Positions 1 to 8,054 of a stretch of 20,065 bases of DNA are shown piece after piece. The notes beneath the pieces are model-generated. The model saw nothing but the letters and a program-made list of their open reading frames with translations, was not told where the DNA came from and did no database searches. The number at the start of each line of letters is the position of its first letter. Within the stretch, counting starts at the first letter, position 1. A program made the position numbers and the translations under genes. Origin of the DNA: a virus; the IMG/VR virus record IMGVR_UViG_3300017967_000300, positions 1 through 20,065 of that record; one strand, written 5' to 3'.

Positions 1-2894
1 ACTATACTTACATCATCGGAACCTGACAATCCTTGTGTTCCTTGATTACTTAAACCTTGCGAACCTTGAAGACCTTGAATTCCAGTCTTAGTGAATAATA
101 CCGTTACTTTTTCTCCGTTTGAGGGGAGATTACCACTTACATAAGTAACAGGAACAGTCCAATAAGTAGTATTATTAGTTACACTACCATCAACGTAGAA
201 TATTGTACTTGTATTCCCAGAAGACTTTACTGATGTTACATAAATATAACCACGATTTAAACCACTATTAACAATAGTATCGTCGAAAGTATCATACCAA
301 CCAGTTTGATTTGATCCAAGTAAATCAGTATCATCAAAATAAATCCTATCAACATCTGGAGGATGATTGGTGTTAAATCTCATAGATCCTTGACCACCAG
401 AACCTGCTGAGACAGTGGTATCAAATTGATAGTAAATACCACCGCGATCTCCCAAATTGCCTTGGACACCTTGAGCACCTTGTATTCCCTGAAGACCTTG
501 CGTTCCTTGATTAGTCAATCCTTGAGTTCCTTGAGAACCAATAGTAGAGAATACATGCCAGGTTGAATTTGCGCCATCATCTTCCCAAATAAAATCTAAT
601 ACTGTTGTTCCAAGATCTACAGTTAAATCTTCAGATTCTCCTTCAATTGTTCCACCATTTCTATCTATTGTCAAATTCAAAATCGCCCAATTTCCACCAT
701 CGGCAATTCTTACAATTGCACCATTACTTAATTGGGAGTATGGTGGTAATTTTAATGTAAATGAACCTCCAGTTGTATCGGCAAGAATTTGATCTCCATC
801 AGACAAAACTTCATTGTTATTTGCAGATGTTTTTCTAACCCATTGATTTGCCTGACCACCTAGACCTTGAATACCTTGTGTTCCCTGTAGGCCTTGAGTA
901 CCTTGTGTTCCCTGTAGACCTTGAATACCTTGAGTTCCCTGTAGACCTTGAATACCTTGAGTTCCCTGTAGACCTTGAATACCTTGAGTACCTTGAGTAC
1001 CTTGAAGACCTTGAGTTCCTTGAGTTCCTTGAAGTCCTTGAACACCTTGAGTTCCCTGTAGACCTTGAGTTCCCTGAAGACCTTGAAGACCTTGAGTTCC
1101 CTGAAGACCTTGAAGACCTTGTGTTCCTTGAACACCCTGATTACTTAAACCTTGAGTTCCCTGCAGACCTTGAAGTCCTTGAACACCTTGAGTACCTTGA
1201 AGTCCTTGAGTTCCTTGATGTGATCTACCTTGAAGACCTTGTAATCCTTGAGTTCCTTGTCTTCCCGTAATCTCAGGTATTACGGATGTCATTGCATAGT
1301 TATCATATCCATCACCATTAGAAGTTGATTGGCAAAGTGCCAAATAGACACCAGACATATCTCTGGCACCATCAGGAATTTCCCATCTCAGTAAATTCCA
1401 TTCATTAAAATCTGATACCTTAAGTTGATTAATATCTGGACCAATAAAGGTGTCTGTTGTTACATTATGTGCAGATATTTTAGTCCATCCATTTCCATTG
1501 GTTGGAGCTTCAGTATCAGTCGTATTGGTTTTGTATCTTAAACTGATTGATTCATTAGTATTACTATTACTACCTTCGGGTTTATCTCCCCAACCATCTG
1601 ATGAATTTGCAACATTTATATAAGCATAAAGATAATTGACAGTATTTAAATAAACTACAGATTGATATCTTTTTACAAATCTAAAGTGAGAACTTCCAGT
1701 TCCAGCCCCGTTAAAAACAAATATTGGAGTATATTCATTTAAAAATGTATCCGATGACGTAGTTGCCATCGTTGAATTTTTAGCAGAATTATATTCGGTA
1801 ATTGTAGTTAACTCTACAGAATTACGATAATACAGACCATCACCCGCCTGGGCATCAACTACCGCATATGTAAGTAAAGCTTCGTCTCCGTTGATGCCTT
1901 GAAGACCTTGAGTACCTTGAAGACCTTGAGCACCTTGTGTTCCCTGTAGACCTTGAATGCCTTGAGTTCCCTGTAGACCTTGGACACCTTGAGTTCCCTG
2001 TAGACCTTGAATACCTTGTGTTCCCTGTAGACCTTGAGTACCTTGTGTTCCCTGTAGACCTTGAGTACCTTGAGTTCCTTGAACACCCTGATCACCTTGG
2101 AGTCCTTTATCCCCACCCAAACCTTGAGTACCCTGAAGACCTTGAGTTCCCTGAAGACCTTGAAGACCTTGAGTTCCTTGATTTCCTGTTCTAGAAAATG
2201 AAATTACACACTTCTCGGAGTTTGAAGGAAATCCACCAGAAATTGGTGTTACAGAAAGAACTGTCCATCCATTGTTTGTTGTATTACTATCACCAGTAAT
2301 ACTAAAAATTGCATATGTTGCATCATTACTATCGGCGCTTTGAATTACAATATGTCCACGAATATTTGAAGACGTTGAATCATCCCAAGTAGCAATAAAT
2401 GCTGAAATATCTGTTCCCTCAGCAGTATCATCAGATATTGATAATTTTGTTATGTTGGTAAATGTGCCATTATCAAATTGAAACTTTCCAGATGTTGGAT
2501 TATTAGTACCGTTATTAACTGCAGATGAAAAATCATATCGTATTCCACCTCTAAATCCAGGTGTACCATCAGCACCATCAACAGCAGCAGCACCTTGAAC
2601 ACCTTGAAGTCCTTGAGTTCCCTGGAGACCTTGGTTTCCTTGAGCACCAACAATATCAACTTCTACACCTTCAGTTTGAATAGGTGCCCAATATCTCTTA
2701 CCTTCATATCCATCTACTGCAGCTAAAATATATGTTTGTCCTATAGGTTTTGGATTTGCACCAGTAGATCCTACACCAACCGTAGGATCTCCTAAATCGG
2801 GTTCTGCTTGCTCTAGACCAAGATATTCATACCTGTCGGTAGTAATATCTCTTTGCCCAAATCTCTTTTTTCTTCCTGAATTATATTTTGCCAT
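1..2894 (-). CDS. Collagen-like tail-fibre/virion structural protein, partial (C-terminus beyond left edge)
   Basis: The frame is open from an ATG at 2894 to the window edge, giving 964 visible codons without a stop. Residues 1-80 form a non-repetitive head (starts MAKYNSGRKK) that could anchor the protein to the virion. Collagen-like Gly-X-Gln triplet tracts follow at about 84-101, 237-335, 540-690 and 785-810, separated by presumed beta-rich domains at about 115-238, 340-540, 694-782 and 815-938. The 694-782 domain (contains FTLKLPPYSQL, then IVRIADGGNW) resembles a module common in marine phage fibres. Domains 115-238 and 815-938 look like copies of each other. The start lies 7 nt after the stop of the 112-residue gene, with no clear Shine-Dalgarno sequence. 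A trimeric receptor-binding or decoration fibre is an inference from the domain style and position; no adhesin domain is visible before the sequence ends. Confidence 0.85.
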   Translation of the reverse strand, partial: MAKYNSGRKKRFGQRDITTDRYEYLGLEQAEPDLGDPTVGVGSTGANPKPIGQTYILAAVDGYEGKRYWAPIQTEGVEVDIVGAQGNQGLQGTQGLQGVQGAAAVDGADGTPGFRGGIRYDFSSAVNNGTNNPTSGKFQFDNGTFTNITKLSISDDTAEGTDISAFIATWDDSTSSNIRGHIVIQSADSNDATYAIFSITGDSNTTNNGWTVLSVTPISGGFPSNSEKCVISFSRTGNQGTQGLQGLQGTQGLQGTQGLGGDKGLQGDQGVQGTQGTQGLQGTQGTQGLQGTQGIQGLQGTQGVQGLQGTQGIQGLQGTQGAQGLQGTQGLQGINGDEALLTYAVVDAQAGDGLYYRNSVELTTITEYNSAKNSTMATTSSDTFLNEYTPIFVFNGAGTGSSHFRFVKRYQSVVYLNTVNYLYAYINVANSSDGWGDKPEGSNSNTNESISLRYKTNTTDTEAPTNGNGWTKISAHNVTTDTFIGPDINQLKVSDFNEWNLLRWEIPDGARDMSGVYLALCQSTSNGDGYDNYAMTSVIPEITGRQGTQGLQGLQGRSHQGTQGLQGTQGVQGLQGLQGTQGLSNQGVQGTQGLQGLQGTQGLQGLQGTQGLQGTQGVQGLQGTQGTQGLQGTQGTQGIQGLQGTQGIQGLQGTQGIQGLQGTQGTQGLQGTQGIQGLGGQANQWVRKTSANNNEVLSDGDQILADTTGGSFTLKLPPYSQLSNGAIVRIADGGNWAILNLTIDRNGGTIEGESEDLTVDLGTTVLDFIWEDDGANSTWHVFSTIGSQGTQGLTNQGTQGLQGIQGAQGVQGNLGDRGGIYYQFDTTVSAGSGGQGSMRFNTNHPPDVDRIYFDDTDLLGSNQTGWYDTFDDTIVNSGLNRGYIYVTSVKSSGNTSTIFYVDGSVTNNTTYWTVPVTYVSGNLPSNGEKVTVLFTKTGIQGLQGSQGLSNQGTQGLSGSDDVSI
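862..1260 (-). repeat. Second collagen-like coding repeat tract in the left-edge fibre
   Basis: Nearly uninterrupted Gly-X-Gln coding repeats with GLSNQG and GRSHQG breaks, in the same orientation as the other tracts. Shorter repeats of the same type occur at about 470-535, 40-85 and 2590-2645. Confidence 0.93.
1895..2190 (-). repeat. Collagen-like coding repeat tract in the left-edge fibre
   Basis: Gly-X-Gln coding repeats of the same kind and orientation as at 5640-6930, including near-identical units such as those encoding GLQGTQG. This tract is interrupted near 2105-2120 by a GLGGDKG step. Confidence 0.93.
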
Positions 2895-2901
2895 TATTTA
2901 A

Positions 2902-3240
2902 TTATTGCTTTGCGGTTTCAAGAATGCTTAATACTATATTTAATTTACCGTTTTCACTTCCTTGGATTTTAAAAATATCATTTGTTTCTAATACCAATCT
3001 TCCATCACCTACAATACTATAAGAATCTTCTGGTGGAATTGGTGTATTTTTAGTTAATTCAAAATCAGATCCACTTCTTGAATGATATGCAGTAACTGAT
3101 GCAATACCTGTAGACTTATTAGATACTTGACTTAAAATGACAATAGTAGCAACACCAGTAGGACAAGTGTAGATACCTACATTTGTATCTGTTAGTTCAT
3201 GTCTTATTGTCTTAAATCGATTAAGAGGTATTTGTGCCAT
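2902..3240 (-). CDS. Small virion structural protein (112 aa), cyanophage type
   Basis: The protein begins MAQIPLNRFKTIRHEL and has the pattern of a small beta-sandwich: 'VGIYTCPTGVATIVIL' followed by alternating polar and hydrophobic strands and a 'GRLVLETNDIFKI' strand. I recall similar short proteins next to fibre genes in marine T4-like phages, where they are called structural or hypothetical. No signal peptide or membrane segment is seen. It sits between two collagen-like fibre genes, 1 nt after the upstream one and 7 nt before the downstream one, so it is almost certainly co-transcribed with them and may be a fibre-associated or capping subunit. That role is an inference; no enzymatic motif is present. 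Confidence 0.75.
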   Translation of the reverse strand: MAQIPLNRFKTIRHELTDTNVGIYTCPTGVATIVILSQVSNKSTGIASVTAYHSRSGSDFELTKNTPIPPEDSYSIVGDGRLVLETNDIFKIQGSENGKLNIVLSILETAKQ

Positions 3241-3241
3241 C

Positions 3242-6200
3242 TTATCCTAATGCTATAACTAGAGGTGTTACTGTATTTAACAGACTTTGACTGAATGCTC
3301 TACCAGAAATTGTGCCTGTAAGTTGATTAATTGAAACATCAGGTCCAATCTTGAAGTCACCTGATTGATTTGTTCCTGTAAATATAATTCTTCCTCCATT
3401 CTGCATTACAAATTCATTATCTACGATTGCAACTCCACCAATTCCTGGTCTTGCAGTATTAATGTCTGTTCCACTTCCTACCCATTCCAAAGAAATGGTT
3501 GTTGCAAGTTGCAGACTTGTTCTTGAAAAATAAACTGTGTCTCCAGAAGTTACATTATTATTTAGATTCTGTACTAGAACCACCGTACTTACACCAGCAG
3601 AAGGTGCAGTTGCACTCTCAATACCATAATAAATTGGATACATTACAGTGGTAAATGATAAACCATTTCCACCATTTTGTGTAATAGTTATATTTGGTGC
3701 TGTAGATGAATATTGAGATCCTCCATTAACTACATCTATAGAAGTAACAGTTCCTGTGGAATTGACATTGGCAGATAGTTCTGCAGTAATTCCATTTGGA
3801 CCTGTTGGATCAGCAACTACAAATGTTGGAGGATTTGCAGGATTATATCCAGAACCACCATTGGTAACTTCTATTTTTTGAATTTCGTAATATAAAGTAT
3901 CAAAGTAAATTGCTTGTCCATCATAAGGTCTATTATCCCCAATCCCAGAAATTACAATAGTATCTGCATTATCGCCATCAGCACTAACATCATTTACAAC
4001 TTCTCCAGTATAACGATAGATTGATCTGGAATATTCATCACCGACGCCATTACTAACAAGTCCCTTGTTACCGAAAGAACAGTTAGAGTTTGTGATGTCA
4101 CACTGACCACCACCAGAAGACCAATGTCCAATGTCATTACAAATAGTAAAGATAGAAACTAACTGAGCATATGCACCATTAGTTATTGATACTCCAATTC
4201 CATTTTGATTATATTGTGTATAAGAATCAACTGACATTGATCCCGTCACACCAATATCATTTTCATCCCCAGGTTCTGCATGGAATCCATCAATCTTCAT
4301 TCCAATACTCTTTCCAATGAAGTTGGTGCAGTTTCTTATGTAAGGTCCTTGAGATATTACACCAACGCCAGGAGAGAATGTATTTCCACCAATCTTTGTA
4401 TCTGAGTAAGCATTACTTGCTTGACCATCAGTACCTGAAGGTTGTGTTTCTGGAATCCCAGCAGAAGCATATCCACTGTTCATTATATTTGTAATGATAC
4501 CTTTACAAGTATCAATTGCTGATTTTACATTTGAACAAGATCCAATATCAGAATTGGATCCAGTAACAGAATCTGCCTGCATGGACAAATCTTTGACCTG
4601 ATAATAAGTTGATTGATTATTACCAGTCCATGTAACGTTGTTAATGCAAGAATATGCAATGTCTCTGCTGTAATTTAATGCAGATGTTACATCTGTTTTG
4701 CCGATAGCAGTAACATCTGCATTATTATCATAAAATTCTGATCCAATACCAACACACTTAGAATTACCTCCACGAGTAATATCATGGCAGATTGCTCTGT
4801 ATGATCTCTTGATCAGTTCTGCAAGTTTTACTTTATTTGTAGGACTTAGACTTTCATTTGCTGCTGCTTCATATCCAATAAAATCAAGATTCATACGAAT
4901 CATTCTTGCTCCATCAAAGAAACGATCAGAAGAAACCCCAGCAAGAGGTTGGAATGCAACAATTGCCGCACCACCAGTGGATTCTGATCCAACAAAACTT
5001 AAATCAGTAACATGGCATCCATTATTGACATGGAATAAATCAGATCCTGAATTTTGTGGTGTAACAATACAGTTTCTGAGTTCAGTTCCTTCTACGGCAA
5101 CCTTTTCTTTAATGATGATTGGATTATTTTCTACATAAACACCTGGGAATACTTTTACAGTATCACCAGTACTTGCAATTCCTGCAGCATTTTTAATTGT
5201 TCTCTTTGGATGATTCTCACTCAATCCAGTGTTAGAATCGTCACCATTTTGTGCAACATATATGGTTTTCCCAGTTGGTTTGTATGAAGTGACTGTAACT
5301 TTTCCCTTTCCTCCAACAGGATCAAGATCAATACCAATACCAGGAACTATTTGAGTAACAATTCCAACAAGATTTACACCATCACCATAATATGAATCTG
5401 CAGTTGCAATACCACTAACAGTTAGAGTAACATTATTACCATCAACTGTTGCAATTGCAGATGTACCAACTCCAAGACTACCTGATGAAGGTATGAATAC
5501 TAATTTTTCTGAGGCAACATTTATCGAACTTATCCCTAATGTGGGATCTGTAATTGTAACTGTAGATAAACCAACATAAATTAATTGATCAAGTTGATTG
5601 TCATCAGAAATTAATATGTCTGCACCATCACCTTTAATTCCTTGAACACCTTGTGTTCCCTGAAGACCTTGAATACCTTGTGTTCCCTGTAGACCTTGAA
5701 GACCTTGAAGTCCTTGAACACCTTGAAGTCCTTGAACACCTTGAGTTCCCTGAAGGCCTTGAGTCCCCTGAAGTCCTTGAACACCTTGAGTTCCCTGAGC
5801 ACCTTGAGTTCCTTGAGCACCAAGACCTTGAGTTCCCTGAAGACCCTGTATACCTTGTAGACCTTGAATTCCCTGAGCACCTTGAGTTCCTTGAGCACCA
5901 AGACCTTGAGTACCTTGAAGACCTTGAAGACCTTGAGTTCCTTGAAGACCTTGAGCACCTTGAGTTCCTTGGAAATTACTCAATACTCCCTGTATTCCTT
6001 GACCACCTTGTGTTCCTTGGAAATTACTTAATACTCCTTGAACACCTTGAAGACCTTGAAGTCCTTGAACACCTTGAATTCCCTGAAGACCTTGAGTTCC
6101 TTGAAGACCTTGAGGTCCTTGAGTTCCTTGAGTACCTTGAGTTCCCTGTAAACCTTGAGGTCCTTGAGTTCCTTGAACACCCTGATCACCTTGGAGTCCT

Positions 6201-7084
6201 TGAGTACCTTGAAAATTACTTAATGCCCCCTGAACACCTCTTTGACCCTGTAGACCTTGAATACCTTGACCACCCTGTAGACCTTGAGTTCCCTGTAGAC
6301 CTTGAATACCTTGAATTCCTTGAGCACCTTGTGTTCCCTGAAGACCTTGAATACCTTGTGTTCCCTGATGACCCTGTGGTCCTTGAATCCCTTGATTTCC
6401 CTGAAGACCTTGAGTACCTTGAGTACCTTGGAAATTACTTAAAGAACCTTGAACACCCTGACGACCTTGCGTCCCTTGTAAACCTTGTGTTCCTTGTAAA
6501 CCTTGTGTTCCTTGATTTCCTTGTAAACCCTGCGTTCCTTGAGCACCTTGAGTTCCTTGGAAATTACTTAATACTCCTTGAGAACCTTGAAGACCTTGCA
6601 GTCCTTGTAATCCTTGATTTCCCTGTAGACCTTGAATTCCCTGTAGACCTTGAGTTCCCTGATTACTTAATCCTTGTAATCCTTGTAAACCTTGAGTTCC
6701 TTGGAAATTTGCAATATTTCCTTGAAGACCCTGAAGACCTTGAGTACCTTGAAGTCCTTGAGCACCTTGAGTTCCTTGTGCTCCCTGAGTACCCTGAAAG
6801 TTACTTAATGCCCCTTGAATACCAGTCTCACCTTGAGGACCAGGTTCACCAACACCCTGAGTACCTTGAAGACCTTGTACTCCCTGAGTACCCTGAAAGT
6901 TACTTAATGCACCTTGAATACCTTGCAGTCCTCCACCAGAACCAGTTCCAGTACCAAATTTTTCTCCGGTCTCTCCTACTATGGCGTCACCATAAATGAC
7001 AACACCATCCCAAAAAGTGGTCTTTTCGTTAAAATATGTTTCTTTTCCGAAAGATTGTATCTTATTAGGATCTAATTCTGACAT
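3242..7084 (-). CDS. Long tail-fibre-like protein: collagen-like stalk plus right-handed beta-helix (1280 aa)
   Basis: The head at residues 1-52 (contains '[17 protein letters not shown]') resembles fibre N-termini of marine T4-like phages. Residues about 53-481 are Gly-X-Gln collagen-like triplets, almost free of proline, broken at intervals by an 'LSNF' element. Residues about 490-600 are a beta-rich neck containing '[11 protein letters not shown]'. From about 606 ('[17 protein letters not shown]', then '[14 protein letters not shown]') the protein looks like a pectin-lyase-type right-handed beta-helix (DUF1565-like) up to about 1020. A module with two GSGY/GSQY motifs lies at about 1070-1145. 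The last 40 residues ('[13 protein letters not shown]', 'GTISGRAF', '[13 protein letters not shown]') match a C-terminal motif recurrent in cyanophage structural proteins. A late-promoter octamer lies about 34 nt upstream. It is probably a trimeric host-contact fibre; glycan binding or cleavage is possible, but no catalytic residues are obvious. Confidence 0.88.
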   Translation of the reverse strand: MSELDPNKIQSFGKETYFNEKTTFWDGVVIYGDAIVGETGEKFGTGTGSGGGLQGIQGALSNFQGTQGVQGLQGTQGVGEPGPQGETGIQGALSNFQGTQGAQGTQGAQGLQGTQGLQGLQGNIANFQGTQGLQGLQGLSNQGTQGLQGIQGLQGNQGLQGLQGLQGSQGVLSNFQGTQGAQGTQGLQGNQGTQGLQGTQGLQGTQGRQGVQGSLSNFQGTQGTQGLQGNQGIQGPQGHQGTQGIQGLQGTQGAQGIQGIQGLQGTQGLQGGQGIQGLQGQRGVQGALSNFQGTQGLQGDQGVQGTQGPQGLQGTQGTQGTQGPQGLQGTQGLQGIQGVQGLQGLQGVQGVLSNFQGTQGGQGIQGVLSNFQGTQGAQGLQGTQGLQGLQGTQGLGAQGTQGAQGIQGLQGIQGLQGTQGLGAQGTQGAQGTQGVQGLQGTQGLQGTQGVQGLQGVQGLQGLQGLQGTQGIQGLQGTQGVQGIKGDGADILISDDNQLDQLIYVGLSTVTITDPTLGISSINVASEKLVFIPSSGSLGVGTSAIATVDGNNVTLTVSGIATADSYYGDGVNLVGIVTQIVPGIGIDLDPVGGKGKVTVTSYKPTGKTIYVAQNGDDSNTGLSENHPKRTIKNAAGIASTGDTVKVFPGVYVENNPIIIKEKVAVEGTELRNCIVTPQNSGSDLFHVNNGCHVTDLSFVGSESTGGAAIVAFQPLAGVSSDRFFDGARMIRMNLDFIGYEAAANESLSPTNKVKLAELIKRSYRAICHDITRGGNSKCVGIGSEFYDNNADVTAIGKTDVTSALNYSRDIAYSCINNVTWTGNNQSTYYQVKDLSMQADSVTGSNSDIGSCSNVKSAIDTCKGIITNIMNSGYASAGIPETQPSGTDGQASNAYSDTKIGGNTFSPGVGVISQGPYIRNCTNFIGKSIGMKIDGFHAEPGDENDIGVTGSMSVDSYTQYNQNGIGVSITNGAYAQLVSIFTICNDIGHWSSGGGQCDITNSNCSFGNKGLVSNGVGDEYSRSIYRYTGEVVNDVSADGDNADTIVISGIGDNRPYDGQAIYFDTLYYEIQKIEVTNGGSGYNPANPPTFVVADPTGPNGITAELSANVNSTGTVTSIDVVNGGSQYSSTAPNITITQNGGNGLSFTTVMYPIYYGIESATAPSAGVSTVVLVQNLNNNVTSGDTVYFSRTSLQLATTISLEWVGSGTDINTARPGIGGVAIVDNEFVMQNGGRIIFTGTNQSGDFKIGPDVSINQLTGTISGRAFSQSLLNTVTPLVIALG
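5640..6930 (-). repeat. Collagen-like coding repeat tract of the 1280-residue fibre
   Basis: About 1.3 kb of degenerate 9- and 18-nt units encode Gly-X-Gln triplets (X mostly Leu, Thr, Ile, Val, Ala). The tract is interrupted eight times by a G-x-[LI]-[SA]-N-F-Q-G-T-Q-G element and once by the shorter GLSNQG. The periodic DNA keeps several shadow frames open on both strands. Confidence 0.95.
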
Positions 7085-7117
7085 CTAGGGTTATATTGAT
7101 ATAATCTATCATAATCA

Positions 7118-7125
7118 TATTTATG
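7118..7125 (-). promoter_or_regulatory. Late-promoter-like octamer before the 1280-residue fibre gene
   Basis: CATAAATA on the minus strand matches 7 of 8 bases of TATAAATA. It overlaps the stop of the spike gene and lies 33 nt before the fibre ATG, the spacing expected for a late promoter. It could give the fibre genes their own transcript. Confidence 0.5.
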
Positions 7126-8053
7126 ATATGTCTAAAGCATCATCTAATCCAGTTCTATCTCCAGCCTTTGCTCTTTCAAGTTCTGCATCAAGTTCCGCCC
7201 CAATATCATCTGATACAGAATTATTTACTGTGGATGCTGGTTTTGTAATAAAACTATCTAAAGCCAATCCTCTATCTAAATCACTTTGTAGTGCATGAGT
7301 TGCAAAATTTGGAACACTATCAATACTCAATCCTTTAGCAAGATTACTCGATGCTAATTGTGCTGCTCCACTAACAAGGGATCCTACTCCACCACTCAAT
7401 GCACCACTTGCAGCAGCTCCTGCCATATCAAAAGCAGTACCAAGAACGGTGCTCCCAATAAATCCTCCGTTTCTCATAAAGGGCAACATACCACCAAAAG
7501 CACTACCAACAATACCCGACAATTTATCTCCAAACACTCCACTAAGTAATCCATCTGTACCAACAAATGATCCTTCAAAAACACGAACACCAAATTGACC
7601 ACCATCTGGAATTAGACTTCCATAAAGTCCTTTTGCATCACATCTTGTTCCTTTTAATAATACTCTTTGTTTCGCATCTAGAATAATATTTCTTCCAGAC
7701 TTTAAAGTTATATCCTCATCAGCATCAAGTACTATATTTTTACCCTTTATTTTTACTGCTCCATTACGATTAGCAGTAATTGTAATATCTCCAGACAAAG
7801 ATGTTACTACAATATCAACTCCATCCGACTCTTGATTAGCACCGGCAATCACTTCTATACACCTATCATTCCACAATCTTAAGGTTCCACCTTGGGTCAT
7901 TCCAATCAATGAAACGTCATTTTCATCCGATACACCATACATGGTGTATACACTTGGTCCATTACCACCAACATTGGGATTATTTACATCAATTCTAAAT
8001 TTATCTCCTTGACTCCAAAGTAATCTACGTTCCCAATTTTTTTCGTGTCCCAT
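7121..8053 (-). CDS. gp5C-like beta-helical central spike protein (310 aa)
   Basis: Residues about 84-140 carry short repeating strands ('GDITITANRNGAVKIKGKN', then 'NIVLDADEDITLKSG' and 'NIILDAKQRVLLKG'). This is the pattern of the triple-stranded beta-helix in the C-terminal part of T4 gp5 and of VgrG spikes. The N-terminal 80 residues ('NWERRLLWSQGDKFRIDV') may seat it on the hub. Residues about 165-245 are Gly/Ala-rich and hydrophobic, with no clear match to T4 gp5. The gene starts 1 nt after the stop of the gp5-like OB-fold gene, so the two products are made together and probably assemble at the same place: the membrane-piercing tip below the hub. The CDS ends in a T-rich stretch that includes a late-promoter-like octamer for the next gene. 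The spike role is inferred from repeat style and neighbours. Confidence 0.75.
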   Translation of the reverse strand: MGHEKNWERRLLWSQGDKFRIDVNNPNVGGNGPSVYTMYGVSDENDVSLIGMTQGGTLRLWNDRCIEVIAGANQESDGVDIVVTSLSGDITITANRNGAVKIKGKNIVLDADEDITLKSGRNIILDAKQRVLLKGTRCDAKGLYGSLIPDGGQFGVRVFEGSFVGTDGLLSGVFGDKLSGIVGSAFGGMLPFMRNGGFIGSTVLGTAFDMAGAAASGALSGGVGSLVSGAAQLASSNLAKGLSIDSVPNFATHALQSDLDRGLALDSFITKPASTVNNSVSDDIGAELDAELERAKAGDRTGLDDALDIS

Positions 8054-8054
8054 A

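Noticed and set aside
862-2190. Regular short repeats that might suggest a CRISPR array
   Set aside because: Units are 9-18 nt, degenerate, without unique spacers of constant length, and lie in a continuous reading frame that codes Gly-X-Gln.
2895-2905. ATTAAATA-like sequence before the left-edge fibre as a late promoter
   Set aside because: It abuts the ATG, leaving no room for a leader; it is more likely chance in AT-rich DNA.
4809-5287. Plus-strand frames of 77-109 codons opposite the beta-helix region
   Set aside because: They are shadows of the 1280-residue gene, with no start context or domain pattern of their own.
5653-6999. A 448-codon plus-strand frame antisense to the collagen-like tract, rich in repeats such as [10 protein letters not shown]
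   Set aside because: It is a by-product of the 9-nt periodic repeat in the real minus-strand gene. Its composition is only the complement of Gly-X-Gln codons, and it has no domain pattern or ribosome-binding site. The same applies to frames at 848-1270, 860-1135, 1859-2116, 1937-2194 and 5611-5958.
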